A stretch of DNA of 64,000 nucleotides from Gammaproteobacteria bacterium (GCA_020849475.1 JADLGE010000079.1:119267-183266), one strand, 5' to 3'. Positions 9,427 through 18,527 are shown, numbered from the stretch's first letter. Program-made: numbers and translations. Notes: a model not told the origin generated them from the letters alone.

Positions 9427-9483
9427 GCGGCGTCGCGCGACGCCGCTAGAGGAGAAGCAGGCGGCGCCGGGCCAGCCCGGCGC
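9427..9483. repeat. Two tandem GC-rich stem-loops between convergent dnaQ and grxD
   Basis: The first (9427-9446) has 9-base arms GCGGCGTCG/CGACGCCGC with a CG centre; the second (9464-9483) has arms GCGCCGGGC/GCCCGGCGC with a CA centre. Neither has a T-tract on either strand. They sit between two convergent genes and may block transcription from both sides without being classical intrinsic terminators. Confidence 0.55.
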
Positions 9484-9509
9484 GCACCTTCAAAGCGGGA
9501 GGCGGAAGC

Positions 9510-9824
9510 TCAGGCCAGCGCTTCCTGGGTCATGCGCTGCAAGTCGCCGCTCTGGTACATGCCGAGCACGATGTCGCAGCCGCCCACCAGTTCACCGTTG
9601 ATGAAGACCTGCGGAAAGGTCGGCCAGTCGGAAAAGCGCGGCAGGTTCTGGCGCATTTCGGGCTCGGCCAGCACGTCCACCGAGTGAAAGTCGGCACCGC
9701 AGGCCTTGAGAGCTTCGACCGTGCGCATCGAGAACCCGCACTGCGGGAACTGCGGCGTGCCTTTCATGAAGATAACGATCGGATTGGTCTCGACGATGTT
9801 CTTGATACGTTCCAAAGCGTCCAT
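9510..9824 (-). CDS. grxD: Monothiol glutaredoxin (Grx4 type)
   Basis: A 104-residue single-domain protein with the monothiol active site CGFS (Cys29) preceded by FMKGTPQFPQ, then WPTFPQVFINGELVGGCDI, the glutathione- and cis-proline-containing blocks. Such proteins bind a [2Fe-2S] cluster with glutathione and pass it on or regulate iron metabolism, often with BolA. Length and motifs are standard. A GGAGAG ribosome-binding site precedes the ATG at 9824. It converges with dnaQ. Confidence 0.95.
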   Translation of the reverse strand: MDALERIKNIVETNPIVIFMKGTPQFPQCGFSMRTVEALKACGADFHSVDVLAEPEMRQNLPRFSDWPTFPQVFINGELVGGCDIVLGMYQSGDLQRMTQEALA

Positions 9825-9928
9825 ACGCTCTCCTTGAATATGATGGGTTCGATGACGGCCACCGCACGAACACAGGTGGCTGCGAGGGTTGCCAGCAGTC
9901 TAAGTTTTTCGCCCGCGATTTCAAACGC

Positions 9929-11467
9929 TCATTCGCTGGGGGATTCCGCCTGCCCCCAACCACCGCCGCCGGCGCTCATGATCGAGAGCCGCGCGCCGGC
10001 GGTGAGATCCAGTTCACATTTGCCCGCCAGCGGCGTGTCATTGAGTGCGTTGCGACCGCATGCGCCGGCGTCACCGCCAGCCAGCCCCCACGGCGCGGTG
10101 TCGCGGCGTTCACTCAGCACCGTGACTGAGGCGTCGCCGAGAAACTCGTAGCAGCGCTCGATGCCATCGCCGCCGCGATGGCGTCCCGCGCCGCCGCTGC
10201 CGCGGCGAATGGCGTAGCGGCGGATGCGCAGTGGGTAGTTCATCTCCAGCACTTCCACCGGCGTGTTCAAGGTGTTGGTCATGTGGGAGTGCACGGCATC
10301 GAGACCGGCGCCGCCGGCATGCGCGCCGGTGCCGCCGCCGATGGTCTCGTAATAATCCCAACCCGCGCCGCCCATCGCGACATTATTCATGCTGCCGTTG
10401 CTGGCGGCCGGAAGAGCCCGCGGCAGGGCCTGCGCCAGCGCGCCGAGGAGCACGTCGACGATGCGTTGACTGGTTTCACAGTTGCCGGCGGCAACCGCGG
10501 CCGGGCGCACGGCGTTCAGCACCGAGCCTGACGGCGCGACAATGTCGAGCGGACGCAGCGAGCCCGCGCAGGGTGGTGTGTCGCGCGACATGAGACTGTA
10601 AAAGACGTAGTACACAGCAGCGGCGGTCACGGCCAGCGGACAGTTCACATTGCCCGCCACCTGCGCGGCGCTGCCGCTGAAGTCGACCTGCGCGCGACCA
10701 CCGCCGAGCGTCACCGCCACCTTGAGTCTGACCGGGCCGGCGACGATGCCGTCGCCGTCGAGCGTGTCTTCATAATGATAGGTGCCGGCCGGCAAATTCT
10801 GCAGGGCGCTGCGCGCCAGGGCCTCGGCGTAGTCATTGACCTCGCCGAGGCCAGACGCGAACGCCGCCGCGCCCAGACTTTCATGCAGTGCGCCGAGACG
10901 CTCGAGGCCGATGCGGTTGCTGCTGATCTGGGCGGCGAGATCAGCGAGGGTCGCCTGCGGGTTGCGCAGACGCGCGGCCAGCAGAGCGTGCATCTCGGCA
11001 TCGGCTACGCCGGCACGCAGCAGATGGCGCGGCGCCAGCACCAGGCCTTCTTCATCGAGGGTGCGTGACAAGGGCATGGAACCTGGCCGCACGCAGCCGA
11101 TGTCGGCATGGTGGGCGCGGTTGGCGACGAACGCCACGCACATGCCGTCAACGAACAGCGGCGCCACCACCGTCACGTCCGGCAGATGGGTGCCGCCCAG
11201 ATAGGGATCGTTGACGATGATCATGTCGCCCGCCTGCCAGTCGACCTGACTCACGATGCCGCGCATCGCAAAGGCCATGCTGCCGAGGTGCACCGGGATG
11301 TGCGCCGCCTGTGCGCACAGCTCGCCGCGCGCATCGAACAGCGCGCACGAATAGTCGAGACGATCCTTGATGTTGGGCGACAGCGCCGCGCGACGCAGCG
11401 TCGCACCCATTTCACCGCAGATCGAAGAGAGCCGCTTGACGAACAGCGACAAGGCGATCGAATCCAC
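9929..11467 (-). CDS. Hydantoinase B / oxoprolinase family protein (HyuB-like), without a HyuA partner
   Basis: A 512-residue protein beginning with GTG at 11467 and a good ribosome-binding site (GGTGAG, 6 bases upstream). It has the family's N-terminal DRLDYSCALFD and NDPYLGGTHLPDV blocks, a central VDFSGSA block and the C-terminal GGGGWGQ end. HyuB proteins are normally the second subunit of ATP-dependent hydantoinase or acetone/acetophenone carboxylase complexes and lie beside hyuA. Here the neighbours are grxD and argD, and no hyuA is present in the window. The substrate is unknown; the A subunit must lie elsewhere or the protein acts alone. Confidence 0.85.
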   Translation of the reverse strand: MDSIALSLFVKRLSSICGEMGATLRRAALSPNIKDRLDYSCALFDARGELCAQAAHIPVHLGSMAFAMRGIVSQVDWQAGDMIIVNDPYLGGTHLPDVTVVAPLFVDGMCVAFVANRAHHADIGCVRPGSMPLSRTLDEEGLVLAPRHLLRAGVADAEMHALLAARLRNPQATLADLAAQISSNRIGLERLGALHESLGAAAFASGLGEVNDYAEALARSALQNLPAGTYHYEDTLDGDGIVAGPVRLKVAVTLGGGRAQVDFSGSAAQVAGNVNCPLAVTAAAVYYVFYSLMSRDTPPCAGSLRPLDIVAPSGSVLNAVRPAAVAAGNCETSQRIVDVLLGALAQALPRALPAASNGSMNNVAMGGAGWDYYETIGGGTGAHAGGAGLDAVHSHMTNTLNTPVEVLEMNYPLRIRRYAIRRGSGGAGRHRGGDGIERCYEFLGDASVTVLSERRDTAPWGLAGGDAGACGRNALNDTPLAGKCELDLTAGARLSIMSAGGGGWGQAESPSE

Positions 11468-11535
11468 TCTATCTCACCGTTTCCATTGGCTTTTCAGCGG
11501 GGCTTGGGTTGCATAATACGGGACTCTTTCGCACA

Positions 11536-11661
11536 ATGCGTCAGGCGATGCGCGGACCACCACGCGTATCCGGTTCTACTTTGCAGCCCGGCCACGCGGC
11601 CGGGTTTTGTTTTTTTGGCGGGGCACGAAGGCTATGGCGACAGCGGGTATACCGGGACTGA
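11536..11661 (+). other. Possible arginine-rich leader peptide upstream of argD
   Basis: A 41-codon ATG frame spans the terminator that precedes argD and stops (TGA 11659-11661) on the in-frame ATG at 11661 inside argD. It encodes 8 arginines, three of them within codons 2-10 (CGT, CGC, CGC). This is the layout expected of an arginine attenuation leader, but the frame lacks a clear ribosome-binding site and CGN codons are common by chance in GC-rich DNA. Treat as a hypothesis. Confidence 0.25.
11587..11616 (+). terminator. Intrinsic terminator in the argD leader (probable attenuator)
   Basis: CCCGGCC (11587-11593), loop ACGC, GGCCGGG (11598-11604), then TTTTGTTTTTTT. It is oriented for plus-strand transcripts only, ends 18 bases before the argD ATG, and no plus-strand gene lies upstream since dnaQ over 2 kb away. 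It must therefore act on the argD leader itself or end a short RNA starting after about 11515, where GCATAATAC (11511-11519) resembles a -10. Confidence 0.75.
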
Positions 11662-12824
11662 TGTCGAACTACGGACGCATGGACGTGACCTTCAGTCATG
11701 GCCGCGGCGCGTGGTTGTGGGACACCGAGGGTCGTCAGTATCTCGATGCCCTGTCGGGTATCGCGGTATGCGGCCTGGGCCATGCCCATCCCGACGTGAC
11801 CGCCGCCATCGCCGCCCAGGCGACGCGCCTGCTGCACACCTCCAATCTCTATCGCGTCGAACGCCAGGAGCAACTCGCCAATCGACTGTGCGCGCTGTCG
11901 GGCATGGACCGCGTGTTCTTCTGCAATTCCGGCGCCGAGGCCAATGAAGCGGCGATCAAGATCGCGCGCAAGTTCGGCCATGAAAAAGGCGTGGCGCGGC
12001 CCGCCGTGATCGTCACCGACGGCAGCTTTCATGGCCGTACGCTGGCGACCTTGAGCGCCACCGGCAACGCCAAGGTGCATGCCGGCTTCGAACCACTGGT
12101 CGAAGGTTTCGTGCGCGTGCCTTATGACGATGTTGATGCGGTCGGCAATGCCGCCAGCCACGCTGATGTGGTGGCGGTCTTGGTCGAACCGGTGGAAGGC
12201 GAGGGTGGCATCGTCGTGCCGCAGGCGCGTTACCTGTCGGCCTTGCGCAAGATTTGCGACGACCGCGGCATCCTTCTCATGCTCGACGAAGTGCAGACCG
12301 GCATGGGCCGCACCGGCCGCTGGTTCGCCCATCAGCATCAAGGCATCGTGCCGGACGTGATGACCCTCGCCAAAGGCCTCGGCAACGGCGTGCCCATCGG
12401 CGCCTGCGTGGCGCGCGGCGCGGCGGCGGAAGTACTGCAACCCGGCACCCACGGTTCGACTTTCGGCGGCAATCCGCTGGTGTCGGCAGCCGCGCTGGCG
12501 GTGCTCGACACCATCGAGCGCGATGGCCTGGTGCAACGCGCGGCGACGCTCGGCGCGCGCATGGTCGAAGATTTCAAGCGCGCGCTGGCGGGCAACAAGG
12601 CGGTGACCAATGTCCGTGGTCATGGCTTGATGCTCGGCATCGAACTCGACCGCGGCTGCTATGACCTCGTCAAGCTGGCCTTGGCGCGCGGCCTGCTGAT
12701 CAATGTCACCGCCGACAAGACCGTGCGCCTGCTGCCGCCGCTGATCCTGTCGGACGACGAAGCGCGGCAGATAGTCGAGCGCGTGTGCGCTCTCATCAAC
12801 GACTTCACGGCCGGCGCGGCCTGA
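11634..12824 (+). CDS. argD: Acetylornithine aminotransferase
   Basis: A 396-residue class III PLP aminotransferase from ATG 11634 (ATG 11661, giving MSNYGRMDV, is also credible). It shows WLWDTEGRQYLDALSGIAVCGLG, the phosphate-binding NSGAEANEAA, the DEVQTGMGRTG block and the PLP lysine near residue 246 in LAKGLGNG. It converts N-acetylglutamate semialdehyde to N-acetylornithine in arginine synthesis and often also serves in lysine synthesis (DapC). argF follows after 16 bases, so the two form an operon, and an intrinsic terminator stands just upstream. Confidence 0.94.
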   Translation: MATAGIPGLMSNYGRMDVTFSHGRGAWLWDTEGRQYLDALSGIAVCGLGHAHPDVTAAIAAQATRLLHTSNLYRVERQEQLANRLCALSGMDRVFFCNSGAEANEAAIKIARKFGHEKGVARPAVIVTDGSFHGRTLATLSATGNAKVHAGFEPLVEGFVRVPYDDVDAVGNAASHADVVAVLVEPVEGEGGIVVPQARYLSALRKICDDRGILLMLDEVQTGMGRTGRWFAHQHQGIVPDVMTLAKGLGNGVPIGACVARGAAAEVLQPGTHGSTFGGNPLVSAAALAVLDTIERDGLVQRAATLGARMVEDFKRALAGNKAVTNVRGHGLMLGIELDRGCYDLVKLALARGLLINVTADKTVRLLPPLILSDDEARQIVERVCALINDFTAGAA

Positions 12825-12840
12825 GTTCGCGGACACGCTC

Positions 12841-13749
12841 ATGGCGCTGCGGCATTTCCTTTCTCTCGACGATTTGAGTGGCGATGAGATTCGCGCGCTG
12901 CTGGCGCGCGCGCTGGAGCTCAAACGCTGGCGCAGCGCGGGCCGCCGGCCGCCCTTGTTCCAGCACAAGACCCTGGCAATGATTTTCGAGAAGTCGTCGA
13001 CGCGCACCCGCGTGTCTTTCGAAGGCGCGATGGCGGAGGGCGGTGGCAAGGCCATTTTCCTGTCCAGCCAGGAATCGCAACTCGGTCGCGGTGAACCCCC
13101 GGAAGACACCGCGCGTGTGCTGTCGCAAATGGCCGACGCCATCATGGTGCGCACGTTTGCCCATGAGACCGTCGAGCGCATTGCCAAGTGCGCAAGCGTG
13201 CCCGTCATCAATGGGCTGACCGACACCCTGCATCCGTGCCAGGTGCTGGCCGATCTTCTGACCTACCTCGAACACCGTGGCGACATCGCCGGCAAGCGCG
13301 TGGCCTGGGTCGGTGACGGTAACAATATGTGCAACACCTTCATCAGCGCCGCGCGCCTGATGAATTTCGAATTGCGCGTGGCGACGCCGGCGGCCTACCC
13401 ACCGAGCATGGCCGCGCAGGCCGGCGACGCTGCGCGTGTGACTCTCGGGCACGATCCCAAGGTCGCGGTGCGCGACGCCGACCTGGTCGTCACCGACGTG
13501 TGGGCGAGCATGGGCCAGGAGCAGGAAGCCGACACCCGTCGCGAAGTGTTCCGTCCGTTCCAGGTCAGCGCCGAGCTCATGAGCCTGGCCGCACCGACGG
13601 CCTTGTTCATGCACTGCCTGCCGGCCCATCGCGGCGAGGAAGTGACGGCCGAGGTCATCGATCATCCCGCCAGCGTGGTGTGGGATGAAGCGGGCAATCG
13701 CCTGCATGCGCAGAAGGCGCTACTCGAATTCCTGTTGAATCCCCGTTGA
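12841..13749 (+). CDS. argF: Ornithine carbamoyltransferase (anabolic)
   Basis: A 302-residue protein with the carbamoyl-phosphate site STRTR, the HPCQ motif, the ornithine loop region (DVWASMGQE) and HCLPAHRGEEVT. It forms citrulline from ornithine and carbamoyl phosphate. The presence of argD directly upstream (16-base gap) points to the biosynthetic rather than the catabolic enzyme. Downstream, 13786-13803 is an exact GGCGCC-GCGCGC-GGCGCC palindrome without T-tract, a possible end-of-operon hairpin. Confidence 0.96.
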   Translation: MALRHFLSLDDLSGDEIRALLARALELKRWRSAGRRPPLFQHKTLAMIFEKSSTRTRVSFEGAMAEGGGKAIFLSSQESQLGRGEPPEDTARVLSQMADAIMVRTFAHETVERIAKCASVPVINGLTDTLHPCQVLADLLTYLEHRGDIAGKRVAWVGDGNNMCNTFISAARLMNFELRVATPAAYPPSMAAQAGDAARVTLGHDPKVAVRDADLVVTDVWASMGQEQEADTRREVFRPFQVSAELMSLAAPTALFMHCLPAHRGEEVTAEVIDHPASVVWDEAGNRLHAQKALLEFLLNPR

Positions 13750-13898
13750 GTTGCCTGCCGCGTCCGACGCGAAGCATGCCGTCATGGCGCCGCGCGCGGC
13801 GCCGTCAATTGACAGCATCCGACGCCGCCGCTAGCGTGTCGGCGCATTCACCATCCAGCTAAGTGCACAAGCGAGTGGCTGATCCCCGTGGCATAGGC

Positions 13899-14534
13899 AT
13901 GACTTCCCAGCGCGCGCGCAATCGCCTGGTGGAGCAATTGCGTCGCATGGGCATCGAGACCGAAGCGGTGCTGGAGGTGATCAGAACCACGCCGCGCCAC
14001 CTGTTCGTCGATGAAGCCCTTGCCAGTCGCGCCTACGAGAACACCGCGCTGCCCATCGGTTTCGGTCAAACCATTTCGCAACCCTATATCGTCGCCGCCA
14101 TGACCGCCGCGCTGTACACCACCGGTCCGCTCGAGCGGGTGCTGGAAGTGGGAGCGGGCTGTGGTTACCAGAGTGCAGTGCTGGCGCAACTCGCCAAGCG
14201 CGTGTTCAGCATCGAGCGCATCGAAGCGCTGGCCAACAAGCTGCGTCAACGACTGATGGATTTGCGTATCAGTAATGTGCGAGTGCGCCACGGTGATGGC
14301 TACCAGGGCTGGCCGGCGCATGCGCCGTTCGATGCCATCCTAGTGGCGGCCGCACCGGTCAGCGTGCCGCCGGCCTTGCTCGAGCAACTGGCGGTGGGCG
14401 GACGCCTGATCATTCCGGTCGGCCGCGCCGGTCATCAACAGATGTGCCTGTATACGCGTAGCGAAGACGGCATCGAGGAAACCGTGCTCGAGCGCGTGAG
14501 TTTCGTGCCCTTGCTTGAAGGCTTGGGGCAGTAG
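13899..14534 (+). CDS. pcm: Protein-L-isoaspartate O-methyltransferase
   Basis: A 211-residue protein from ATG 13899 ([10 protein letters not shown], matching the pseudomonad start); a GTG at 13863 would add 12 residues. It has [11 protein letters not shown], the substrate loop [19 protein letters not shown] motif [13 protein letters not shown] and [10 protein letters not shown]. It methylates isoaspartyl residues in aged proteins for repair. The following nlpD and rpoS keep the common pcm-nlpD-rpoS order, but surE, normally directly upstream, is missing and argF is there instead. Confidence 0.93.
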   Translation: MTSQRARNRLVEQLRRMGIETEAVLEVIRTTPRHLFVDEALASRAYENTALPIGFGQTISQPYIVAAMTAALYTTGPLERVLEVGAGCGYQSAVLAQLAKRVFSIERIEALANKLRQRLMDLRISNVRVRHGDGYQGWPAHAPFDAILVAAAPVSVPPALLEQLAVGGRLIIPVGRAGHQQMCLYTRSEDGIEETVLERVSFVPLLEGLGQ

Positions 14535-14606
14535 CGCGCGCATGTCGAGAGGCGAATGCGCAAGGCAGGCCGACATCGCGCGCGCCTGGATGCGGAGGAT
14601 GGCGTG

Positions 14607-15617
14607 ATGGATGAGCGAGGGACGCGCGTTGGTGGTGCGAGCTGGCGAACAGCGTGTTGGCTGCTGGCCGCGCTGCTGCTGGCGGGCTGCGCCAGCGACT
14701 ACCAGGCGCCCATCGAACAGAAGCCTGCGTTGCCGTCAGCGGCGCGACCGGCACGCGCGACGCCGCCGCGCGCGAACGTCACCAACCCATCGAACACCGA
14801 ACAGCCAACGCCCGCCGTGCATGTGGTCGCCAGCGGCGACAAATTACTGACCATTGCCTGGCGCTACGGGCTCGATGTGCGCGACCTCGTGCGCTGGAAT
14901 CAGATCTCCAATCCCGATCTCATCGTGGTCGGACAAGCACTGCGTTTACGTCCGCTACCGCCACCCCCTGCGCCTCGCGTGAGCGTGGCGCCGCCGCCCG
15001 CGTTGACGTCCCGTGCGGCGCCCGCGGCGGGTGCGCCGCTCAGCCGGCCGGCGCCGCGCATCAGTATGGCGCCGATGACGGCGCCCACCGCGTCGACGCC
15101 CTCGGTCACATCGCCGCCTGCGCCAACACCCGCAGCGCCGTCAGCGAGCGCCAGTGCGACACCTGCACGCGCGACGGCGGAGGCAGTGGACAAGAGCAGC
15201 GACAAAACCGCCGCCAACGACAGCGCGAACAACGCTGCGACCAACAAGGCTGGCGTGCGCTGGATGTGGCCGGCGCAGGGCAAAGTGTCCGCGGCCGATG
15301 CAGGTGCAGTGACCAAAGGCATCGACATTCGTGGATCACGCGGACAGGCGGTGAAGGCGGCCGCGGCCGGCACGGTGGTCTACAGCGGAAGTGGACTGCG
15401 GGGCTACGGTGAGCTTATTATCGTTCAACATAACGACACGTTCCTCAGCGCCTACGCGCACAACGAAGCGCGCTTGGTTAAGGAAGGCCGCCACGTCGAT
15501 GCGGGGGAAACGATCGCTCGAATGGGGAACTCGGATACCACTGACGTGATGCTGCATTTCGAGATTCGTCGAAATGGAAAGGCAGTCGATCCGCTGCAAT
15601 ACCTTCCGAACCGATAG
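14607..15617 (+). CDS. nlpD: NlpD-type lipoprotein: LysM plus degenerate M23/LytM domain (amidase activator)
   Basis: A 336-residue lipoprotein. ATG 14607 is chosen because GGAGG lies 8 bases upstream. Signal and lipobox (LLAGC) are followed by one LysM repeat, a long Pro/Ala/Thr-rich linker and a C-terminal M23 domain ([11 protein letters not shown] ... [21 protein letters not shown]). The first zinc histidine is replaced by lysine/glycine, and the HxH motif reads M-L-H, as in E. coli NlpD. It is therefore predicted to activate an AmiC-like amidase during cell separation rather than to cut peptidoglycan. rpoS follows after 14 bases; in enterobacteria the main rpoS promoter lies within nlpD. 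Confidence 0.93.
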   Translation: MDERGTRVGGASWRTACWLLAALLLAGCASDYQAPIEQKPALPSAARPARATPPRANVTNPSNTEQPTPAVHVVASGDKLLTIAWRYGLDVRDLVRWNQISNPDLIVVGQALRLRPLPPPPAPRVSVAPPPALTSRAAPAAGAPLSRPAPRISMAPMTAPTASTPSVTSPPAPTPAAPSASASATPARATAEAVDKSSDKTAANDSANNAATNKAGVRWMWPAQGKVSAADAGAVTKGIDIRGSRGQAVKAAAAGTVVYSGSGLRGYGELIIVQHNDTFLSAYAHNEARLVKEGRHVDAGETIARMGNSDTTDVMLHFEIRRNGKAVDPLQYLPNR

Positions 15618-15631
15618 CGCCTTCAATACCC

Positions 15632-16711
15632 ATGGCCGGTCACCGTGGCAAACCACCCGCGAGCGAAACGCCTGAGGAACTGGTCGAGCCCGCCGTGACG
15701 TCGGATGCTGACGCCGAGCTCGACGGCGAGGCCGAGATCGAGTCCGGCGATGAACTCGGTGAACTCGACGAAGAGTTCGATGCCGTCGCCGAGCCGCTTG
15801 GTGGCGATGATGCCGAAGGCGAAGGCAACGTCGCCGAGACCCCGCAGTTCACGGCCGGCGAAGTGTCGCAGGGCGACATGGATGCGACCCGTCTCTACCT
15901 CAATGAAATCGGCTTTTCCCCACTGCTGACCGCCGCCGAGGAAGTGCACTTCTCGCGGCTCTCGCTGCGTGGCGATGCGGCCGCCCGCAAGCGCATGATC
16001 GAGAGCAACCTGCGCCTGGTGGTCAAAATCGCGCGGCGTTACATGAACCGCGGCCTGGCCTTGCTCGACCTCATCGAGGAGGGCAACCTCGGTTTGATTC
16101 GCGCGGTCGAGAAATTCGATCCCGAACGCGGCTTCCGCTTTTCAACCTACGCCACGTGGTGGATTCGCCAGACCATCGAGCGCGCGCTCATGAACCAGAC
16201 GCGCACCATTCGCCTGCCCATTCACGTCATCAAGGAAATCAACATCTACCTGCGCGCGGCGCGGCAGCTGGCGCAGAAGCTCGATCGCGAGCCGAGCCCC
16301 GAGGATGTCGCGAACCTGCTCGACCGCCCGATAGACGACGTCAAACGCATGCTCGGTCTCAATGAACGCATTGCCTCGGTCGACGTGCCGGCCGAGCGCG
16401 ACTCTGAGCGTTCGCTGTTGGAGACCATTCCCGACGAACACAATCGCGACCCGGCCAACCTGTTGCAGGACGAGGATGTGCAGCGGCACCTGGAAACCTG
16501 GCTTGCGCAATTGAATGACAAGCAACGGGCGGTGGTCGAGCGTCGCTTCGGTCTCAATGGTCGCGAGATTGCGACGCTCGAGGAAGTCGGAAACGAGATC
16601 GGTGTCACGCGCGAGCGCGTGCGCCAGATTCAAATCGAAGCGCTGCGGCGCCTGCGCCAGATCCTCGAACGCGAGGGCTTCTCGGTCGACGCACTGTTTG
16701 CCGATCTGTGA
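15632..16711 (+). CDS. rpoS: RNA polymerase sigma factor RpoS
   Basis: A 359-residue sigma-70 family protein. After an unusually acidic N-terminal segment of about 80 residues come region 1.2 ([11 protein letters not shown]), region 2 ([36 protein letters not shown]), region 3 and region 4 ([18 protein letters not shown]). The position behind pcm and nlpD and the short region 1 identify it as RpoS rather than RpoD or RpoH. It directs stationary-phase and stress transcription. It converges with the Mth938-domain gene. Confidence 0.95.
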   Translation: MAGHRGKPPASETPEELVEPAVTSDADAELDGEAEIESGDELGELDEEFDAVAEPLGGDDAEGEGNVAETPQFTAGEVSQGDMDATRLYLNEIGFSPLLTAAEEVHFSRLSLRGDAAARKRMIESNLRLVVKIARRYMNRGLALLDLIEEGNLGLIRAVEKFDPERGFRFSTYATWWIRQTIERALMNQTRTIRLPIHVIKEINIYLRAARQLAQKLDREPSPEDVANLLDRPIDDVKRMLGLNERIASVDVPAERDSERSLLETIPDEHNRDPANLLQDEDVQRHLETWLAQLNDKQRAVVERRFGLNGREIATLEEVGNEIGVTRERVRQIQIEALRRLRQILEREGFSVDALFADL

Positions 16712-16727
16712 TCGAGGCGGTGCGGCT

Positions 16728-17099
16728 TCACAGCATGAACAAGGCCGCGATCACGGCGCGGTCTTCGCTGACCAGAATATTGAACAGCCGACACGCCGCG
16801 CCGGTGTCCATCGATTCCAGGGCGATGCCTGCCGCCGCCATGCGGGCGCCGAGCGCGTGATCGACAAAACGCTGGCGCGGACCGCTGCCAATCAGGATGA
16901 TCTCCGGCCGCAAGGCCTCCAGTGCTGCGAAGTGCGCGACGTCGAGTTGTTCGAAGTCCGCGGGCAGGAGGTCGGTATGGACGGCGGCGGGCGTGACCAC
17001 ACACGGTGTCTCGATACGCGTATCGCGCACACGCAGCCAGCCGGGGCCGTAGGCGGCGATGGACAGTAGACCTGTGTGCTGATCGAAATCTATTTTCAT
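16728..17099 (-). CDS. Mth938-like domain (DUF498/AAMDC family) protein
   Basis: A 123-residue protein from ATG 17099 (MKIDFDQ, where family members begin); ATG 17129 adds ten residues. The family blocks are present: YGPGWLRVRD, VVTPAAV, a strong PEIILIGSGPRQRF and GIALESMDTGAACRLFNIL. The fold is known but the biochemical role is not. It is often encoded near sec/xanthine or housekeeping genes in proteobacteria. It lies between rpoS (convergent) and adk (divergent), with a 181-base gap to adk. Confidence 0.8.
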   Translation of the reverse strand: MKIDFDQHTGLLSIAAYGPGWLRVRDTRIETPCVVTPAAVHTDLLPADFEQLDVAHFAALEALRPEIILIGSGPRQRFVDHALGARMAAAGIALESMDTGAACRLFNILVSEDRAVIAALFML

Positions 17100-17208
17100 G
17101 GGCGAAACTTGGCTGTGGTTGGCGGCCATTTTATGCCGCGAAACGCCGCCGCAGGCCAGCCCGCACGGGAGCGTGCGGCCGCACGTGCGCGATCACGAAT
17201 TCACGGCC

Positions 17209-17226
17209 GCGCTGCCCGGGCAGCGC
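17209..17226. repeat. 18-bp perfect palindrome upstream of adk
   Basis: GCGCTGCCC followed by its complement GGGCAGCGC. It lies about 55 bases upstream of the adk start in the divergent gap 17100-17280, with a smaller inverted repeat (CCGCAC 17161-17166 / GTGCGG 17173-17178) to its left. No T-tract is seen. It could be regulatory. Confidence 0.4.
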
Positions 17227-17277
17227 GCGCCGAATCATTCAGGCATTTTTGAATTGACGATTAAGAAAAGGGGTTAA

Positions 17278-17931
<654 letters not shown>

Positions 17932-18039
17932 CGCATGAATAAAGTTCGCGGAAACATTGCCGACATTGCCATTGGCAATGACGAGCGTTGTGCCGTCAGC
18001 ACAAATCTCATCGCAGATCAAAAAATTTCTGCAATTGCA

Positions 18040-18068
18040 TTGCAGTTATATTTTTTGTGATGTATATA
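18040..18068 (+). promoter_or_regulatory. Sigma-70 promoter for the lysine-repeat gene
   Basis: TTGCAG (18040-18045), 17-base spacer, TATATA (18063-18068), in a locally AT-rich stretch. The ATG lies 55 bases beyond the -10. This is one of the best promoter matches in the window. Confidence 0.65.
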
Positions 18069-18123
18069 GGCCACTGTGGTGTTGCGTTATTAATCTCAAC
18101 CAATAGTTGAAGGGGGCCTCTAC

Positions 18124-18327
18124 ATGGCGAAGGCAAAGAAAAAGGCAGCGAAAAAGAAAGTAGCTGCGGTCGCAAAGAAGAAGGTTGCTAAGAAGAAGGC
18201 ACCTGCTGCCAAGAAGGCAGTTGCGAAGAAGAAGGTTGCGAAGAAGAAGGTTGCGAAGAAGAAGGTAGCGAAGAAGAAGGCTACCAAGAAGAAAGCAGCC
18301 AAGAAAAAGGTAGCGAAAAAAAAGTAA
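18124..18327 (+). CDS. Lysine/alanine-repeat basic protein (histone H1-like / AlgP-like)
   Basis: A 67-residue protein made almost wholly of K, A and V in the pattern A-K-K-K-V, encoded by 15-base near-repeats (clearest at about 18222-18285). GAAGGGGG lies about 7 bases before the ATG and a strong promoter is upstream. Such C-terminal-histone-H1-like tails bind DNA or RNA non-specifically; a nucleoid role is inferred. The last codons are GCG AAA AAA AAG TAA, so the stop follows directly on the heptamer A AAA AAG (18318-18324). The -1 frame continues open downstream (next entry). The base composition is strikingly richer in A than in the neighbours, dictated by the lysine codons. Confidence 0.85.
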   Translation: MAKAKKKAAKKKVAAVAKKKVAKKKAPAAKKAVAKKKVAKKKVAKKKVAKKKATKKKAAKKKVAKKK

Positions 18328-18527
18328 CGGCACTCGACAGCCAGACTGACGAACTCAAGCGGCTGGAAGCCGCCAAAGCTGAAGTCCGAGCCCGCCTTGC
18401 CATGCGCAGGGAGGCAGCCCGGCTAAGGAAAGCCGAGCAGACCAAGCGATCAGCAATGAAGAAGGCTGTCGATTCCTTTACAAGGAAGTGGGAGCGGGAA
18501 TACGACAGGAAGCATAAGACTTCCTGA
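18324..18527 (+). CDS. -1 frame extension of the lysine-repeat protein (67 codons, no own start)
   Basis: Slipping back one base on A AAA AAG gives codons GTA ACG GCA CTC and then an open frame to TGA 18525-18527. The 67 residues begin VTALDSQTDELKRLEAAKAE and end FTRKWEREYDRKHKTS. They are rich in Ala, Arg, Lys and Glu and look like a helical, coiled-coil-prone domain. The first ATG inside (18402) has no ribosome-binding site and would give only 41 residues. The frame is open back through the repeat region but has no start there. A full shift would yield a 134-residue protein. A hairpin (GCGGCT-GGA-AGCCGC, 18359-18373) lies downstream. A missing A in the A8 run would give the same picture. 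Confidence 0.6.
   Translation, partial: VTALDSQTDELKRLEAAKAEVRARLAMRREAARLRKAEQTKRSAMKKAVDSFTRKWEREYDRKHKTS

Noticed and set aside
13786..13803. GGCGCC-GCGCGC-GGCGCC palindrome as an argF terminator
   Set aside because: No T-tract on either strand. Noted only as a possible hairpin, since such GC palindromes are frequent in this DNA.
18194..18320. Tandem 15-base near-repeats as a CRISPR or satellite
   Set aside because: They are in-frame codons for A-K-K-K-V repeats with no unique spacers, promoter-driven and with a ribosome-binding site.
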